A DNA stretch of 64,000 nt from Stutzerimonas kunmingensis (GCF_021432085.1 NZ_CP090366.1:4711871-4775870); one strand, 5' to 3'; counted from the first letter of the stretch, positions 8,139 through 16,986 are shown. Notes: generated by a model not told the origin, from the sequence alone. Made by a program: numbers and translations.

Positions 8139-9421
8139 AGTTCTGCTCCGACAAGACGTTCCAATTCCACCACTTGGACTCGTTGCTCCAGCGCCAGCGA
8201 GAGCAGCGACAGCCTCAGCTGGCGAATCTGTCGCTGGGCATCAAGCAAGGTCGCGAAATCGACGTTGCCGGTCTGATAGCTGGCGAGCGCCGATTGATAG
8301 GTGAGCTCCGCCTGCGGCAGGAGCGTTCTGTCAATCAGTTCGTGCTGTCGAAAGGCTGTCTCCAACGCCGACCACGCTTCACCTACGCTGCCCGCGAGAC
8401 GGCTGTTGACCGCCTCGCGACGAGCCTCGGCGGCGTAGCGCAAGGAAACGGCCTCGCGCTGCTCTGCGCTGCGGCGTTTGCCCCACAGCGGGATATTCAT
8501 CTCCAGCATCAACTCGAACTCTTCGGCCCGGTTACCCATCTGGACGACGGCAGTGCCGACGGTGATATCCGGAATCCAGTTTCGGCTGGCAAGCGCCTCA
8601 GCACGCTGGGCCTCTTGAATTCGTGCATTGAGCTCAGCCAGTTGAGGATTGCCACCGAAGATACGAGCCTGCAGCTCAGCCAAGGTCGGCACTGATGCAG
8701 GCAGAGCAGGCCAACCGGCGGGCTCCGCCAGCGGCGAGTTCGCAGGGCGCGCCAAGATGCCGTTCAACCGCGCCGCCGTGCCGCGTCGGTCGCGTTCCAG
8801 CGTCAGCAGCTCGCTCTGCAGACTGGTGTGCTCGGTCTGAGCCTTGATCACGTCCTGTTGCGGCGCAAGCCCCACTCTGTAGCGAGCTTGGGCAATACTC
8901 TCAAGCTCATCCACCAGCGCCCGCAGCTCCTCGGTGACCTGGATGGCTGCGTGGGCATACTGGTATTCGTTGAAGGCAAGCTTGACGAGACTCCTGAGCT
9001 CGACTCGGCTCAGGCGCTCGCGGGCCGCTGCCTGCTCGGCGCCCGCCTCTGCGATCTCGCGAGCAAGCCCCCGCTTGCCGCCAATAGGAAAAGTCTGACG
9101 GAACGCGTAACGTGTGCTGCCAACGCCGCTGGGCGATAGGCTCGGGTCGTCGCGGGCGATGCCCATTTCCTCAAAAGTGAGCATCGGGTCCGGGAGCGCA
9201 CCGGCTACATCGGGACGCTCCCAGGCGGCCTGCCTCTCATGCCCGACAGCCCGGAGCTCTGGGCTCTGCCGTTCAAGCAGGTCTAGCAGCGGAGGCAACG
9301 TGGCGCCAAGCTCGGCTGACCCTGGCGAAGCCTGCGCGCCGCTGCTCAGAGCAAGGCCTAGGATGACGGGTGCTAGCAGCCCCCAACTGCGGACGGGCAG
9401 CGGCTGAACGATCCAGTTCAT
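8135..9421 (-). CDS. cusC: Outer-membrane efflux channel, TolC family, CusC/CzcC type
   Basis: A 428-residue protein with a signal peptide ending near GAQASPG, followed by the two long alpha-helical repeats typical of TolC-family channels (for example QEVIKAQ-like segments at mid-length and TGNVDFATLLDAQRQ near the C-terminus). It forms the exit duct for CusBA. The ATG at 9421 overlaps the stop of the preceding small ORF (ATGA), and the 3' end overlaps cusB by 4 bp, so the whole set is a tightly coupled operon. CusC and CzcC are similar at this level; the copper context decides the name. Confidence 0.9.
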   Translation of the reverse strand: MNWIVQPLPVRSWGLLAPVILGLALSSGAQASPGSAELGATLPPLLDLLERQSPELRAVGHERQAAWERPDVAGALPDPMLTFEEMGIARDDPSLSPSGVGSTRYAFRQTFPIGGKRGLAREIAEAGAEQAAARERLSRVELRSLVKLAFNEYQYAHAAIQVTEELRALVDELESIAQARYRVGLAPQQDVIKAQTEHTSLQSELLTLERDRRGTAARLNGILARPANSPLAEPAGWPALPASVPTLAELQARIFGGNPQLAELNARIQEAQRAEALASRNWIPDITVGTAVVQMGNRAEEFELMLEMNIPLWGKRRSAEQREAVSLRYAAEARREAVNSRLAGSVGEAWSALETAFRQHELIDRTLLPQAELTYQSALASYQTGNVDFATLLDAQRQIRQLRLSLLSLALEQRVQVVELERLVGAEL

Positions 9422-9573
9422 AGAATCTCCTTACTGCAGTGCCGGTCCCGTTGATTGCAGCAACGACAACTAGAATATTCGAGGACTTCGGCTTGCGCAC
9501 CACGCCAGTCATGAGCGGAGAGCGGAAACGGGTGTGCCGACCAGGCGCGATATTTGATCAAGTCATTCATCAT
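9418..9573 (-). CDS. Small Cys/His-containing ORF coupled to cusC
   Basis: A 51-codon frame starting MMNDLIKYRAW and ending near SSCRCCNQRDRHCSKEIL. A Shine-Dalgarno-like CGGAG lies 8 bases before the ATG at 9573, and its TGA overlaps the cusC ATG (ATGA), the usual sign of translational coupling. It has no signal peptide or membrane segment but four cysteines and a histidine in its last 20 residues. It could be a small copper-binding protein or a regulatory leader peptide. I do not recognise a family. Confidence 0.5.
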   Translation of the reverse strand: MMNDLIKYRAWSAHPFPLSAHDWRGAQAEVLEYSSCRCCNQRDRHCSKEIL

Positions 9574-9703
9574 GTTTAACTCCGAAGCACGCAAATTTCG
9601 GCACAAGGGAAAGCTTGGACCCGTTTATGAGCGAGCCTCGAATAGTTCGTAAATATTGTTTGGCTTTATTGCAGATCAGACCTGTCGTTTATATAACCTA
9701 AAC

Positions 9704-9718
9704 TTTACATTTATGTCA
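9704..9718. promoter_or_regulatory. Putative CopR box upstream of cusCBA
   Basis: TTTACATTTATGTCA fits the pattern (A/T)TTAC-N5-TGTCA, a Pseudomonas copper-regulator type. It lies ~130 bp before the small ORF that leads the cus operon, inside the 400-bp AT-rich divergent gap (9574-9973) between the cus operon and the Met/His-rich gene cluster. No other strong signal was seen in that gap. Confidence 0.55.
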
Positions 9719-9973
9719 GTTACCTAAACTAACATATTTTCAGCGTACTACTCGCAAAACACCTGCTATCTCCGCCGCCGCAAACCACAAATAACCTGCT
9801 ACCTCCTCTTCAAAATCAATACAACTATTTCACCAACAAACGTGAAAATGTAATGCACAAGTAAGGTTTACGACAGCTTCTTCTCCGTAGGCTATTAGTA
9901 ATAGCCTGATCTGTAAGGTAGTTTTTCCTACGCCCACAGCCAAAGTCAGAAAAACAACCATTAGGAGGTTGTC

Positions 9974-10498
9974 ATGAGACCGCACCGACGCACACCCCTC
10001 GCTCCAATTTGCTTCGTGGGAATACTCCTCGCTGGGACGACGCTCGCTGATGATGACATGCACAAGAAGGATGCCATGCCAGGCGCCATGGGGCAGCAGC
10101 CCGCCAGCACCCCGGCGGCACCTCACGCTCCAGCGGCGCACCCTACCGATCCGAAGTCCCCTGCTTCTCAGAATGCGCCCGCAACGCCCGATGCCATGGC
10201 CACGCACATGGAGGAGATGGCAGCCATGATGCGCGAACGGGGGCAAGCCATGGAGGCCATGGGCCGACAGATGCAGGAAGGCAGCATGCAGATGCATCAG
10301 CAGGCCATGGCGATGAAGGCTGGCGATGCCTCCGCGCATAAGGACATGGACATGCCCGCCACGATGCAGCACATGCAGCAGATGAAGGAGGACATGGAGC
10401 ACTGCGAGATGCAGATGCAGAAGGTCGACGCCACCATGCAGAAGATGGATTCGAGCATGGGCGGGGGCATGGCCAAGAAGAAGATGGGCCATATGTAG
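9974..10498 (+). CDS. Secreted Met/His-rich protein (putative periplasmic copper binder)
   Basis: A 174-residue protein with a signal peptide (hydrophobic run to TTLADDD). The mature part has an Ala/Pro-rich stretch and then a helix rich in methionine and histidine (EEMAAMMRERGQAMEAM, MQMHQQAMAM, MQHMQQMKEDMEHCEMQM), ending KKKMGHM. Regularly spaced Met side chains of this kind bind Cu(I) and Ag(I). AGGAGG sits 8 bases before the ATG. Its stop overlaps the GTG start of the next gene, so it opens the five-gene redox cluster. It does not match a family I can name. Base composition here is more GC-rich than in the DUF2790 region that follows. Confidence 0.75.
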   Translation: MRPHRRTPLAPICFVGILLAGTTLADDDMHKKDAMPGAMGQQPASTPAAPHAPAAHPTDPKSPASQNAPATPDAMATHMEEMAAMMRERGQAMEAMGRQMQEGSMQMHQQAMAMKAGDASAHKDMDMPATMQHMQQMKEDMEHCEMQMQKVDATMQKMDSSMGGGMAKKKMGHM

Positions 10499-12681
10499 TG
10501 GAGGCCGCCGCGGTGCTGACGGAAGGCTTCGTGGGGTGGAAGCGAGTCGCCGCCCTGGCCACGCTGGCGATGCTGCTGGCTCATGGAGCGGCCGGCGCTC
10601 AGTCGGCTGCTGATCCACACGCAGCCCATCCGCCAGACAAGACCGGCGGCACGACGGCTGCGCAGCCGGACGCTGCCGGCACGTCATCGGCCCGGGACAG
10701 CGGCTCGATGGCTGGTATGCCGATAGGCACCACGCCGCCGGCTGGCGCGCCGATGGGCGATGACGATCACGCCGCGCATCATCCGGACAAGGCCGGAAGC
10801 ATGGCGGTACCGCAGCCGGCGCCAGCCGATGGCATGCCGGCGCAAAGCAGCAGCTCGATGAACGGCATGCCGATGAGCGCCACACCGCCGGCTGACGCAT
10901 CGGCGGGCGATGACGATCACGCCGCGCATCACCCGGACGCGACTGCCAGCATGCCGGCTTCGAGTGGTGCATCGATGGCCGGTTCCATGGGCGGCATGAT
11001 GGACGACATGATGCGCGGCTGCCGCGGAGACGAGTGCGGTCGGGATCGGCGCCTCAACAAGCTGCTGTATCCGCAGCTGATGGCGCTGCCGGATCTACCG
11101 CCGGAGCGGCGCGCGAGCGTTGAGCAGCTCGCCCACCACCGGATGCACGAAGGGATCCAGCTATTGGCGTCCCTGTCGTCGGAGGCGTCGCACGCGGTCC
11201 AGCGCAACGACTACGGCGGCCTGCAGGAAGCATCCGACCGCATGCGCGTGGCCTGGGGCGAATTCGACAGCGGCTTGTCGGCCTACCGCGCACTGGCCGA
11301 AGGACAGGCGCCGCGGGGGATCGCGCTGGCGTGGTTCCGGCGCGAGATGAACCTGACCGATCCCCTGACCACGGCCCCGGCGCACGGCGTCTTCGGCCTG
11401 TCGGGCTTCCACTACTTCACGATGGCGTTGCTGCTGGCCTTTGCGCTGCTGGCCGCCTGGATGTACGTGGCGCGAACCCGACGCACGAATGCGGTCCTCG
11501 CCACGTTGCGCACCGGGGCACCGGTGCCTCCGGCCCCCGCCGCTGCGCCTCGTTCCGGTGTGGCGCCGGCCCCCGCGGCGTCCGTGTCTCCGGGCGTGCC
11601 GGCCGAGGGCGAGCCGCAGGCACGCGCACCCGTGTCCACCATGGGCGGCTGGGTGGGCAAGCTGCGGGTCGCACGCGTCTTCCAGGAGACGCCCAAGGTC
11701 AAGACGTTTCGGCTGGCGCCAGTGGAGGGCGTGGGTGCGCTGCCGTTCGAGTTCGAGCCCGGCCAGTTCCTCACGCTTTCGGTGCATTCAGGCGGGAACC
11801 AGGTCAAGCGCTCGTATTCGATCGCTTCATCGCCATGCTGCCACGGCTGGTGCGACCTGACGGTCAAGCACGAAAGCGGCGGCATCGTCTCGGGTTACCT
11901 GCACGAGCAGGTGAAGGAAGGCGATCTCCTCGATGCGTCCGGCCCCTACGGCCGCTTCACCTTCCGCGGCGTCGAGTCCGACAGTGTCGTGTTCCTGGGC
12001 GGCGGCGTCGGCATCACGCCGCTGATGAGTTCCATCCGCTACCTGACCGACCAGAGCTGGAACGGCCGGATCGACCTGGTCTACGCCTGCAAGGACCTGG
12101 AAAGCGTGATCTTCCGCGACGAGCTGAACCAACTCGCCCGCCGGCATCCGAACCTGCATGTGTCCATCGTGCTGAGCGACGAGTCATCGGCGGCATGGAC
12201 CGGCCCGCGTGGGTTCATCACCGCCGAACTGCTGGGGCAGATTCCGCAGATCCGTTCGCGCCGCATCCACTTGTGCGGTCCGTCGGTGATGATGGACGCG
12301 GTCCGCAACGAACTGGGCAAGCTGGGCATCGACCTGGCGTCGGTTCATTCCGAGCTGTTCCTGAGCCCCTCCAGGACAGTGCCTCCCGGCCTGGAGGTGT
12401 CGGCGGGCGACACGGCGACGGCCGTCACCTGCAGCTTCGAGCGGTCCGGAAAAAAGGCGCCGCTGGCGGCCGGCCAGACCGTTCTCGAGGCCGCCGAAGA
12501 GGTCGGCGTTCCGATCGAATATGCCTGCCGGCAGGGTTACTGCGGCCTCTGCAAGATCAAGCTGCTGTCGGGCGAGGTCACCATGGACGTGGACGACGGT
12601 CTGACGCCACTCGATCGTTCCTCGGGCGTGATCCTGGCCTGCCAGGCGAAAGCGTCGGCCGATATCTCGGTGGATGCGTAG
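10498..12681 (+). CDS. Membrane-anchored FAD/NAD(P)-binding reductase with 2Fe-2S ferredoxin domain and Met/His-rich periplasmic N-terminus
   Basis: A 727-residue fusion. Order: signal-like segment (~1-34); Met/His-rich region with repeated DDDHAAHHPD units (~35-175); helical domain (~175-285); one membrane span (~304-324); a linker; a ferredoxin-reductase module with FAD motif RSYSIASSP (~439) and nucleotide motif GGGVGITPLMS (~501); and a plant-type [2Fe-2S] domain with CRQGYCGLC (~677) plus a distal Cys in ILACQAK. This predicts electron flow from cytoplasmic NAD(P)H to an iron-sulfur centre at the membrane, with a metal-sensing or metal-binding part outside. The GTG start overlaps the previous TAG (TAGTG). 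I know of no named system with this layout; the physiological acceptor is unknown. Confidence 0.8.
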   Translation: MEAAAVLTEGFVGWKRVAALATLAMLLAHGAAGAQSAADPHAAHPPDKTGGTTAAQPDAAGTSSARDSGSMAGMPIGTTPPAGAPMGDDDHAAHHPDKAGSMAVPQPAPADGMPAQSSSSMNGMPMSATPPADASAGDDDHAAHHPDATASMPASSGASMAGSMGGMMDDMMRGCRGDECGRDRRLNKLLYPQLMALPDLPPERRASVEQLAHHRMHEGIQLLASLSSEASHAVQRNDYGGLQEASDRMRVAWGEFDSGLSAYRALAEGQAPRGIALAWFRREMNLTDPLTTAPAHGVFGLSGFHYFTMALLLAFALLAAWMYVARTRRTNAVLATLRTGAPVPPAPAAAPRSGVAPAPAASVSPGVPAEGEPQARAPVSTMGGWVGKLRVARVFQETPKVKTFRLAPVEGVGALPFEFEPGQFLTLSVHSGGNQVKRSYSIASSPCCHGWCDLTVKHESGGIVSGYLHEQVKEGDLLDASGPYGRFTFRGVESDSVVFLGGGVGITPLMSSIRYLTDQSWNGRIDLVYACKDLESVIFRDELNQLARRHPNLHVSIVLSDESSAAWTGPRGFITAELLGQIPQIRSRRIHLCGPSVMMDAVRNELGKLGIDLASVHSELFLSPSRTVPPGLEVSAGDTATAVTCSFERSGKKAPLAAGQTVLEAAEEVGVPIEYACRQGYCGLCKIKLLSGEVTMDVDDGLTPLDRSSGVILACQAKASADISVDA

Positions 12682-13371
12682 ATGCGCAACCAGGATCGCA
12701 TCATCGCGACGATCATCTTCTCGATGCTGGTGGTCCTGTGGCTGGGTTTCCTGGTGCACCGCTCTTCCTTCTTCGCCGGAAGCCTCCTGGGTGGCGTGTT
12801 CGGCGTCGTAGGCGCGGCGTTCATGCTCGTCCCGCTCACCTACACCGTAATCAAGCGCAGCGCTACGCTGCGCCGCGCATTCACCAGGAAGCATGGCTTC
12901 GGCGCATTGCTGCAGGCGCACGTCTATTTCGGCTTGGTAGGCGCGCTGTTGGCCATCCTCCATAGCGGGCACAAGTTCCAGAGTGCGCTCGGCGTCGCGC
13001 TGACGGCATCGATGCTGCTGAGCGTGCTCACTGGGTTCATCGGCCAGCATTACCTGCGCTACGTCGCGGAGAACATCCGCGAGAAGAAGGCGCAGATCGA
13101 CGGGCTGTGGCGCCTTCTGGATGGGCAGTACTGGGCCTACGCGCAAGGACCAACAGCGGGCGTTGCCGGTACGCCCAAGGCCAGCGCCGAACTGCTGCCA
13201 CTGGCATCCGCCGCCGCCGATCTGCAGTACTCGATCCAGTTCCAGGAGCGGGTGCGCAGGCTGTTCAACGCCTGGCTGTCGGCACACATCGCGTTCTCGA
13301 TCATCTTCTATCTTCTGCTGGCGTTGCATATCTGGGCTGGCATCTACTTCGGGTTGCGGTGGTTCAGATGA
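12682..13371 (+). CDS. Multi-histidine integral membrane protein (putative b-type cytochrome)
   Basis: A 229-residue protein with about six hydrophobic segments. Histidines fall within or at the edge of several of them (QAHVYFG, LHSGHKF, GQHYLRY, SAHIAFS, ALHIWAG), a distribution expected for a membrane cytochrome that ligates two hemes. Its ATG follows the reductase stop directly and its own stop overlaps the start of the cytochrome c gene (ATGA). The likely role is to carry electrons from the reductase across the inner membrane to the periplasmic cytochrome. Heme binding is inferred, not shown. Confidence 0.65.
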   Translation: MRNQDRIIATIIFSMLVVLWLGFLVHRSSFFAGSLLGGVFGVVGAAFMLVPLTYTVIKRSATLRRAFTRKHGFGALLQAHVYFGLVGALLAILHSGHKFQSALGVALTASMLLSVLTGFIGQHYLRYVAENIREKKAQIDGLWRLLDGQYWAYAQGPTAGVAGTPKASAELLPLASAAADLQYSIQFQERVRRLFNAWLSAHIAFSIIFYLLLALHIWAGIYFGLRWFR

Positions 13372-14171
13372 GTCGAAAGGGAAAGATCCTCGCCGCGCTG
13401 CTCGCGGTCCTGGCGCCGGTGTCGGCAGTCGCACTGTGGACATACCTTCCGCAAATGCAGCGCGCCGCGACGTGGCAGAACATGGCCTCTCCGGGCCCCC
13501 TGTCCAGCGCACATGCGTTTCTCAAAGAGGACTGTGCGGCGTGCCACACGCCGGTGAAGGGCGTGGAGGACGCGACTTGCGTGGCCTGCCATGCAAACGA
13601 GACCGTCCTGGTCCAGCGACAACCGACGGCATTCCATGCCGACATCGCCGGCTCGAACAACTGCGTGGCCTGCCACAAGGAACACGACGCCGGCCGCAGC
13701 CTGCGTGGTATGGACCATGCGGCTTTGACCGACATCATCGTGCGATGGCTCGATCGGGCCCCGGAGGGTCATGAGGGGGCGGTGCTGCTCGCGCACCTCA
13801 AGGCACACCGGCCCGAGGCGCTGCCGGGCAACCTCTCGCTTGCCAACGGCATGACTTACAAGGAGACGCTGCTGGACTGTGCGAGCTGCCACAAGACCAC
13901 CGACCCGCACGTCCAGGTCTTCGGAAACGACTGCGCGACATGCCACGGCACGACCACATGGTCGATTGCCGAGTACCGGCATCCACCGCCGAGTTCCACC
14001 GAGTGCGGCCAGTGCCACCTCGCGCCGCTCAGCCACTACAAGGAGCACTTCGGAATGATGTCCAAGCCGATAGCGGGTGTCAGGAATGCGGAACCTGAGC
14101 AGTGCTATCTCTGCCACCAGACCACCTCATGGAACGATATTCGGGGAATAGGCATCTATGACCACCATTGA
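13368..14171 (+). CDS. Seven-heme c-type cytochrome
   Basis: A 267-residue protein with an N-terminal hydrophobic anchor (KILAALLAVLAPVSAVALW) and seven CxxCH heme-attachment motifs at residues 56-60, 71-75, 99-103, 171-175, 189-193, 213-217 and 246-250. I chose the ATG at 13368 because it overlaps the previous stop; a longer frame to 13107 lies inside the membrane-protein gene. Multiheme cytochromes of this size act as periplasmic electron wires. In this operon it would receive electrons from the membrane protein and pass them to an unidentified acceptor, possibly a metal ion or periplasmic oxidase. The family resembles cytochrome c3-like/NapC-associated multihemes only in motif content. Confidence 0.88.
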   Translation: MSRKGKILAALLAVLAPVSAVALWTYLPQMQRAATWQNMASPGPLSSAHAFLKEDCAACHTPVKGVEDATCVACHANETVLVQRQPTAFHADIAGSNNCVACHKEHDAGRSLRGMDHAALTDIIVRWLDRAPEGHEGAVLLAHLKAHRPEALPGNLSLANGMTYKETLLDCASCHKTTDPHVQVFGNDCATCHGTTTWSIAEYRHPPPSSTECGQCHLAPLSHYKEHFGMMSKPIAGVRNAEPEQCYLCHQTTSWNDIRGIGIYDHH

Positions 14172-14182
14172 CGGGTGTTTCT

Positions 14183-14518
14183 ATGAACCTTGAGGCACCT
14201 CATGCAGCGATTGAGATCGCGGTGATCGGGTTCGAGATTGCAGGGGTGCTCGCTATAACTTTCGGAAGTTTCATAGCGCTCTATCGCTTTTTTTTCAATT
14301 ACAAAGGGGCCGCATTGACGGATCGCTCCCGGTCATTACGGCAAGATATTGGCGGCGCGATTGTGCTAGGACTAGAATTCCTCGTTGCTGCCGATGTCAT
14401 ACGAACGGTTGTAATTGAGCCCTCGCTACGAAACGTTGCAGTACTTGGTTTGATAGTACTTGTCCGAACATTTCTCAGCTACACGCTCCATATGGAAAAT
14501 AAAAGCCGCGAGTCGTAG
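14183..14518 (+). CDS. DUF1622 family membrane protein
   Basis: A 111-residue protein with three hydrophobic helices and the conserved DIGGAIVLGLEFLVAADVIRT segment of DUF1622. I used the ATG at 14183; a TTG at 14168 overlapping the cytochrome stop is possible and would add five residues. Function is unknown. It ends the redox cluster, and a hairpin overlaps its stop codon. The GC content drops from this gene onwards, so it may have joined the cluster separately. Confidence 0.8.
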   Translation: MNLEAPHAAIEIAVIGFEIAGVLAITFGSFIALYRFFFNYKGAALTDRSRSLRQDIGGAIVLGLEFLVAADVIRTVVIEPSLRNVAVLGLIVLVRTFLSYTLHMENKSRES

Positions 14519-14533
14519 GCACCCCTCGCGGCT
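14504..14533 (+). terminator. Hairpin at end of the redox cluster
   Basis: AGCCGCGAG and CTCGCGGCT pair perfectly around a 12-nt loop that includes the DUF1622 stop codon. No clear T-run follows, so it may be a weak terminator or an mRNA 3' stabiliser. Confidence 0.4.
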
Positions 14534-14751
14534 ATGTATGTACTACTAAGCACATCGCTCAGCTGGGCAGTTTCCCCAGACGGCCCCATGCCAGTACCCG
14601 CACCGATTCGCCATAAAAACGGCAAGGCTAGTAACGATTGTATTGCTGAAATGCTTATGACCACCGCCGCACCAGGAGCATGTCTCGGGCTGCGACTACC
14701 GCCTCGGACTCTTACGTTTATGCAGGCTTCGATGGGTCGATAGGTGGTGTC

Positions 14752-15081
14752 TTATCTCCGACAGTTCGTTCCGGCGACCCGATACTCAACAATCGCCAAA
14801 TCACCCTTAGAGTCCTCATAGGTAATTTGGGCCGGCATCACATCGTTGCAGGTCATATCGGTTCGCGTGGTACGAATTACCTTGGCGATGTCCAACTTCA
14901 TCCCATAACGATAATGGACAACTTCGGGAGGCTTCTTTCCGACAGAAGTAGCGTACTCCCGCATAGTATTTTCGTTCGCGCGTATCATTTCGCCATACTC
15001 GCGATCTGAGCTACCCTCTGCCAAGGATAATGAGCTCACGCTCATAAAAAACACTGCTGCCGTAATCTTGAAAGCTTTCAT
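14752..15081 (-). CDS. DUF2790 family small secreted protein
   Basis: A 109-residue protein with a signal peptide (ends SLSLAEG) and the DUF2790 signature HYRYGMKLDIAKVI, followed by two cysteines (TCND, GTNC) that could form a disulfide. GGAG lies 8 bases before the ATG. In Pseudomonas such proteins (including PtrA) are induced by copper. Two possible CopR boxes lie 50-85 bp upstream (15132-15146 and 15152-15166). Confidence 0.8.
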   Translation of the reverse strand: MKAFKITAAVFFMSVSSLSLAEGSSDREYGEMIRANENTMREYATSVGKKPPEVVHYRYGMKLDIAKVIRTTRTDMTCNDVMPAQITYEDSKGDLAIVEYRVAGTNCRR

Positions 15082-15131
15082 AACCAGCTCCTAACTTAAC
15101 GTGTGTGATGAAATTATAAGAGCGGCAAGCT

Positions 15132-15166
15132 GTTACTCATATGACACGGTAATTACACTGGTGTTA
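15132..15166. promoter_or_regulatory. Putative tandem CopR boxes upstream of the DUF2790 gene
   Basis: GTTACTCATATGACA and ATTACACTGGTGTTA, spaced by 5 bp, each match the TTAC-N6-TG pattern with one or two deviations in the distal half. Confidence 0.35.
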
Positions 15167-15199
15167 TGAATCAAATTACCCAAGGATTAAGTGGGGCCG

Positions 15200-15480
15200 G
15201 TAGCATTCGAGCAAGCATAGCCATCCCGATTAATTGGCTCAGTTACCTAGCGGCCACACCATATGAAAATCATTCAGCCGTTGAGCTGGGGGTTGCAGGC
15301 GCTCAAGTTTTAAATTTGAGAGGCCCATCCACGCAGCGCTTCTGGCTAGGACGGGCCGACGGGTGACAGGCGCCCCTCGGCTCTTGATGAAGGGGCATAG
15401 AACTGGCACTGCCGGAGCAGAGAACAGCATCGGCATCGACCAGGGGCGTATTCTCGATATGCGCCGCATCAGACTTTCCC
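15200..15480 (-). pseudogene. Probable remnant of an IS1595/ISXO2-like transposase
   Basis: On the minus strand one frame gives DADAVLCSGSA (near 15411-15440) and, after several stops, FSYGVAAR.LSQLIGMA (near 15230-15275). These resemble the C-terminal blocks DAVLCSDG and FNGVATKYL.NYLGWRR of IS1595-family transposases. The frame is broken by at least three stops, so it is a fossil at best. The rest of the gap to 16091 shows no gene; an imperfect hairpin lies at about 15968-15995. Confidence 0.35.
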
Positions 15481-16091
15481 GGCTCAAAGCTGGGATACTG
15501 ACCGCTGCGATCTCAGACCAAAAGATGGGTCTCGTCGATCACATGCATCGCTTTGCGTGACGTCCGCGTTTGCAAGCTACCCGCGGCAATTATCGGTGCC
15601 TTTTGGAAGACATCACGAGGAAGACCACATACTGCTCGACAATGACAGACTCAACTTGGTAATAGCCTATGTAGGAGGCGATAGCGGCGCGGCCATAAGG
15701 GGCGGCATTCAGAATGGCAATGGAGCTTCAAAACGCTGCGTATCGTCACACTTTTGGTCAGGGCCTCATATTCGCGGCAGAGAACGCGATCGCGATCGGC
15801 GGCATATCAGAGCGGACTGGTGGTTTTCCACAGCGACTGTAGTGATTTCGTAGCAGCACCACTGGGTCCCCCACAGACATTCGCTCAACTGGTGAAGTAG
15901 ACGCCAACTGAATGTAAAAATTGTATGTGCTGTGGAAAAATTAAATCACTCGCTCATGTTGCTTTGAGCTGAGCCGAGAAGGCCGACTCAGCCCATTGTT
16001 GCATGACACGCTGTCAGGATCCTCCTCCCGTGTAAGGAGACGTTATGATCCGGCTTACCCCTGTGGCAGCTACTCAGAAATAACTTTCTTG

Positions 16092-16427
16092 TCATTTATT
16101 ACCATGTGAGCGGTTGTTTATTTTGGCTGGCATTCCGCGGAACTCTACCGCGTGAAGTCGCCCGTCTGGAGTACGAATTTTTATTTCATATGGCCTAACA
16201 TTTCCCTTAAGTGTGTTATTTATAGCTTTATTATCCGAACGCTCTTTATTCATAGGGGCCACACTCACCACCTCGCCGCGCTTCAGCAGATCCAGCATTA
16301 CTTGGTGACCATCCCCAACAGTGTGATCGTGCCGCATAGCACTTTCTTGTTCCGTGCCGGCGACGGCTGCGAAAGCTGCCGAAATTAGCGAAATCGTCAC
16401 CAGTGCTTTACTAATTTGGTTCATCAT
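16092..16427 (-). CDS. Small secreted protein, member 1 of a three-copy family
   Basis: A 111-residue protein with a signal peptide (AAFAAVAGT). Its core is MRHDHTVGDGHQVMLDLLKRGEVVSV followed, after an insert of about 20 residues, by YEIKIRTPDGRLHAVEF. The same blocks occur in the genes at 16623 and 31563. AAGAGGGA precedes the paired ATG codons at 16427/16424. The function is unknown. The copper context and the HDH motif suggest a copper-induced periplasmic role like that of PtrA-type proteins, though I cannot assign it to that family with certainty. Confidence 0.65.
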   Translation of the reverse strand: MMNQISKALVTISLISAAFAAVAGTEQESAMRHDHTVGDGHQVMLDLLKRGEVVSVAPMNKERSDNKAINNTLKGNVRPYEIKIRTPDGRLHAVEFRGMPAKINNRSHGNK

Positions 16428-16622
16428 TTATCCCTCTTCCCCAATTTGCGTTTAAAAAACTATTGCTCGCTTTCTGTCTCAAACATCCCAAGTATAAACT
16501 GCACGTCTAGGGTTCCCTTAGCAAAGGGAAGCCTAAGCATCGATGATTGTTGCAGGGTAAGTGCTGATACCTGCAACAACCATAATCGTATTAATATCGC
16601 GGAGGTGTCCGTTAAAGTGGTA

Positions 16623-16916
16623 TCAGCCGTTTTTAACGCCTACTGGGGCACCGAGAAATTCGACCGAATGGACGACTCCGTCAGGGGTTTTAATTTTAAT
16701 CTCATACGTTCTTACATCACTTCCGGACACTGGTGAATTACCCATTGGGGTCACGCTTAGCACTTGCCCGGTTTTTAGCAGATTGACCATCACTTCATGA
16801 CCATCGCCAACAGTATGGTCGTGTCTCATGGGTTGATCGCCTTTATTTGCAGCGATGAGAAAAGGAGATGTAGCGGTTAGAACAAGGGCGATAACGAGCT
16901 TTTGCATGCTTTTCAT
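16623..16916 (-). CDS. Small secreted protein, member 2 of a three-copy family
   Basis: A 97-residue protein with a signal peptide (MKSMQKLVIALVLTATS...IAAN). Blocks MRHDHTVGDGHEVMVNLL, VLSVTPMG and YEIKIKTPDGVVHSVEF make it nearly collinear with its neighbour at 16092, from which it differs mainly by lacking the central insert. The mature domain is only ~75 residues. A CopR-like box lies 70 bp upstream. The two genes are tandem on one strand, 195 bp apart, so a local duplication is likely. Confidence 0.7.
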   Translation of the reverse strand: MKSMQKLVIALVLTATSPFLIAANKGDQPMRHDHTVGDGHEVMVNLLKTGQVLSVTPMGNSPVSGSDVRTYEIKIKTPDGVVHSVEFLGAPVGVKNG

Positions 16917-16986
16917 TGTGCTTTCCTCAGTGTTGGGGCCTGATTTGAGTGTGGCGGGTGAATACTTACGGGATGCTGTCCCTAAA

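Noticed and set aside
11331..12965. A 544-codon plus-strand frame overlapping the reductase gene
   Set aside because: The other frame contains the FAD, NAD and 2Fe-2S motifs; this one is low-complexity Arg/Pro-rich and crosses into the next gene.
13107..13367. Longer N-terminus for the seven-heme cytochrome
   Set aside because: It lies inside the membrane-protein gene; the ATG at 13368 overlaps that gene's stop and is followed by a signal-anchor sequence.
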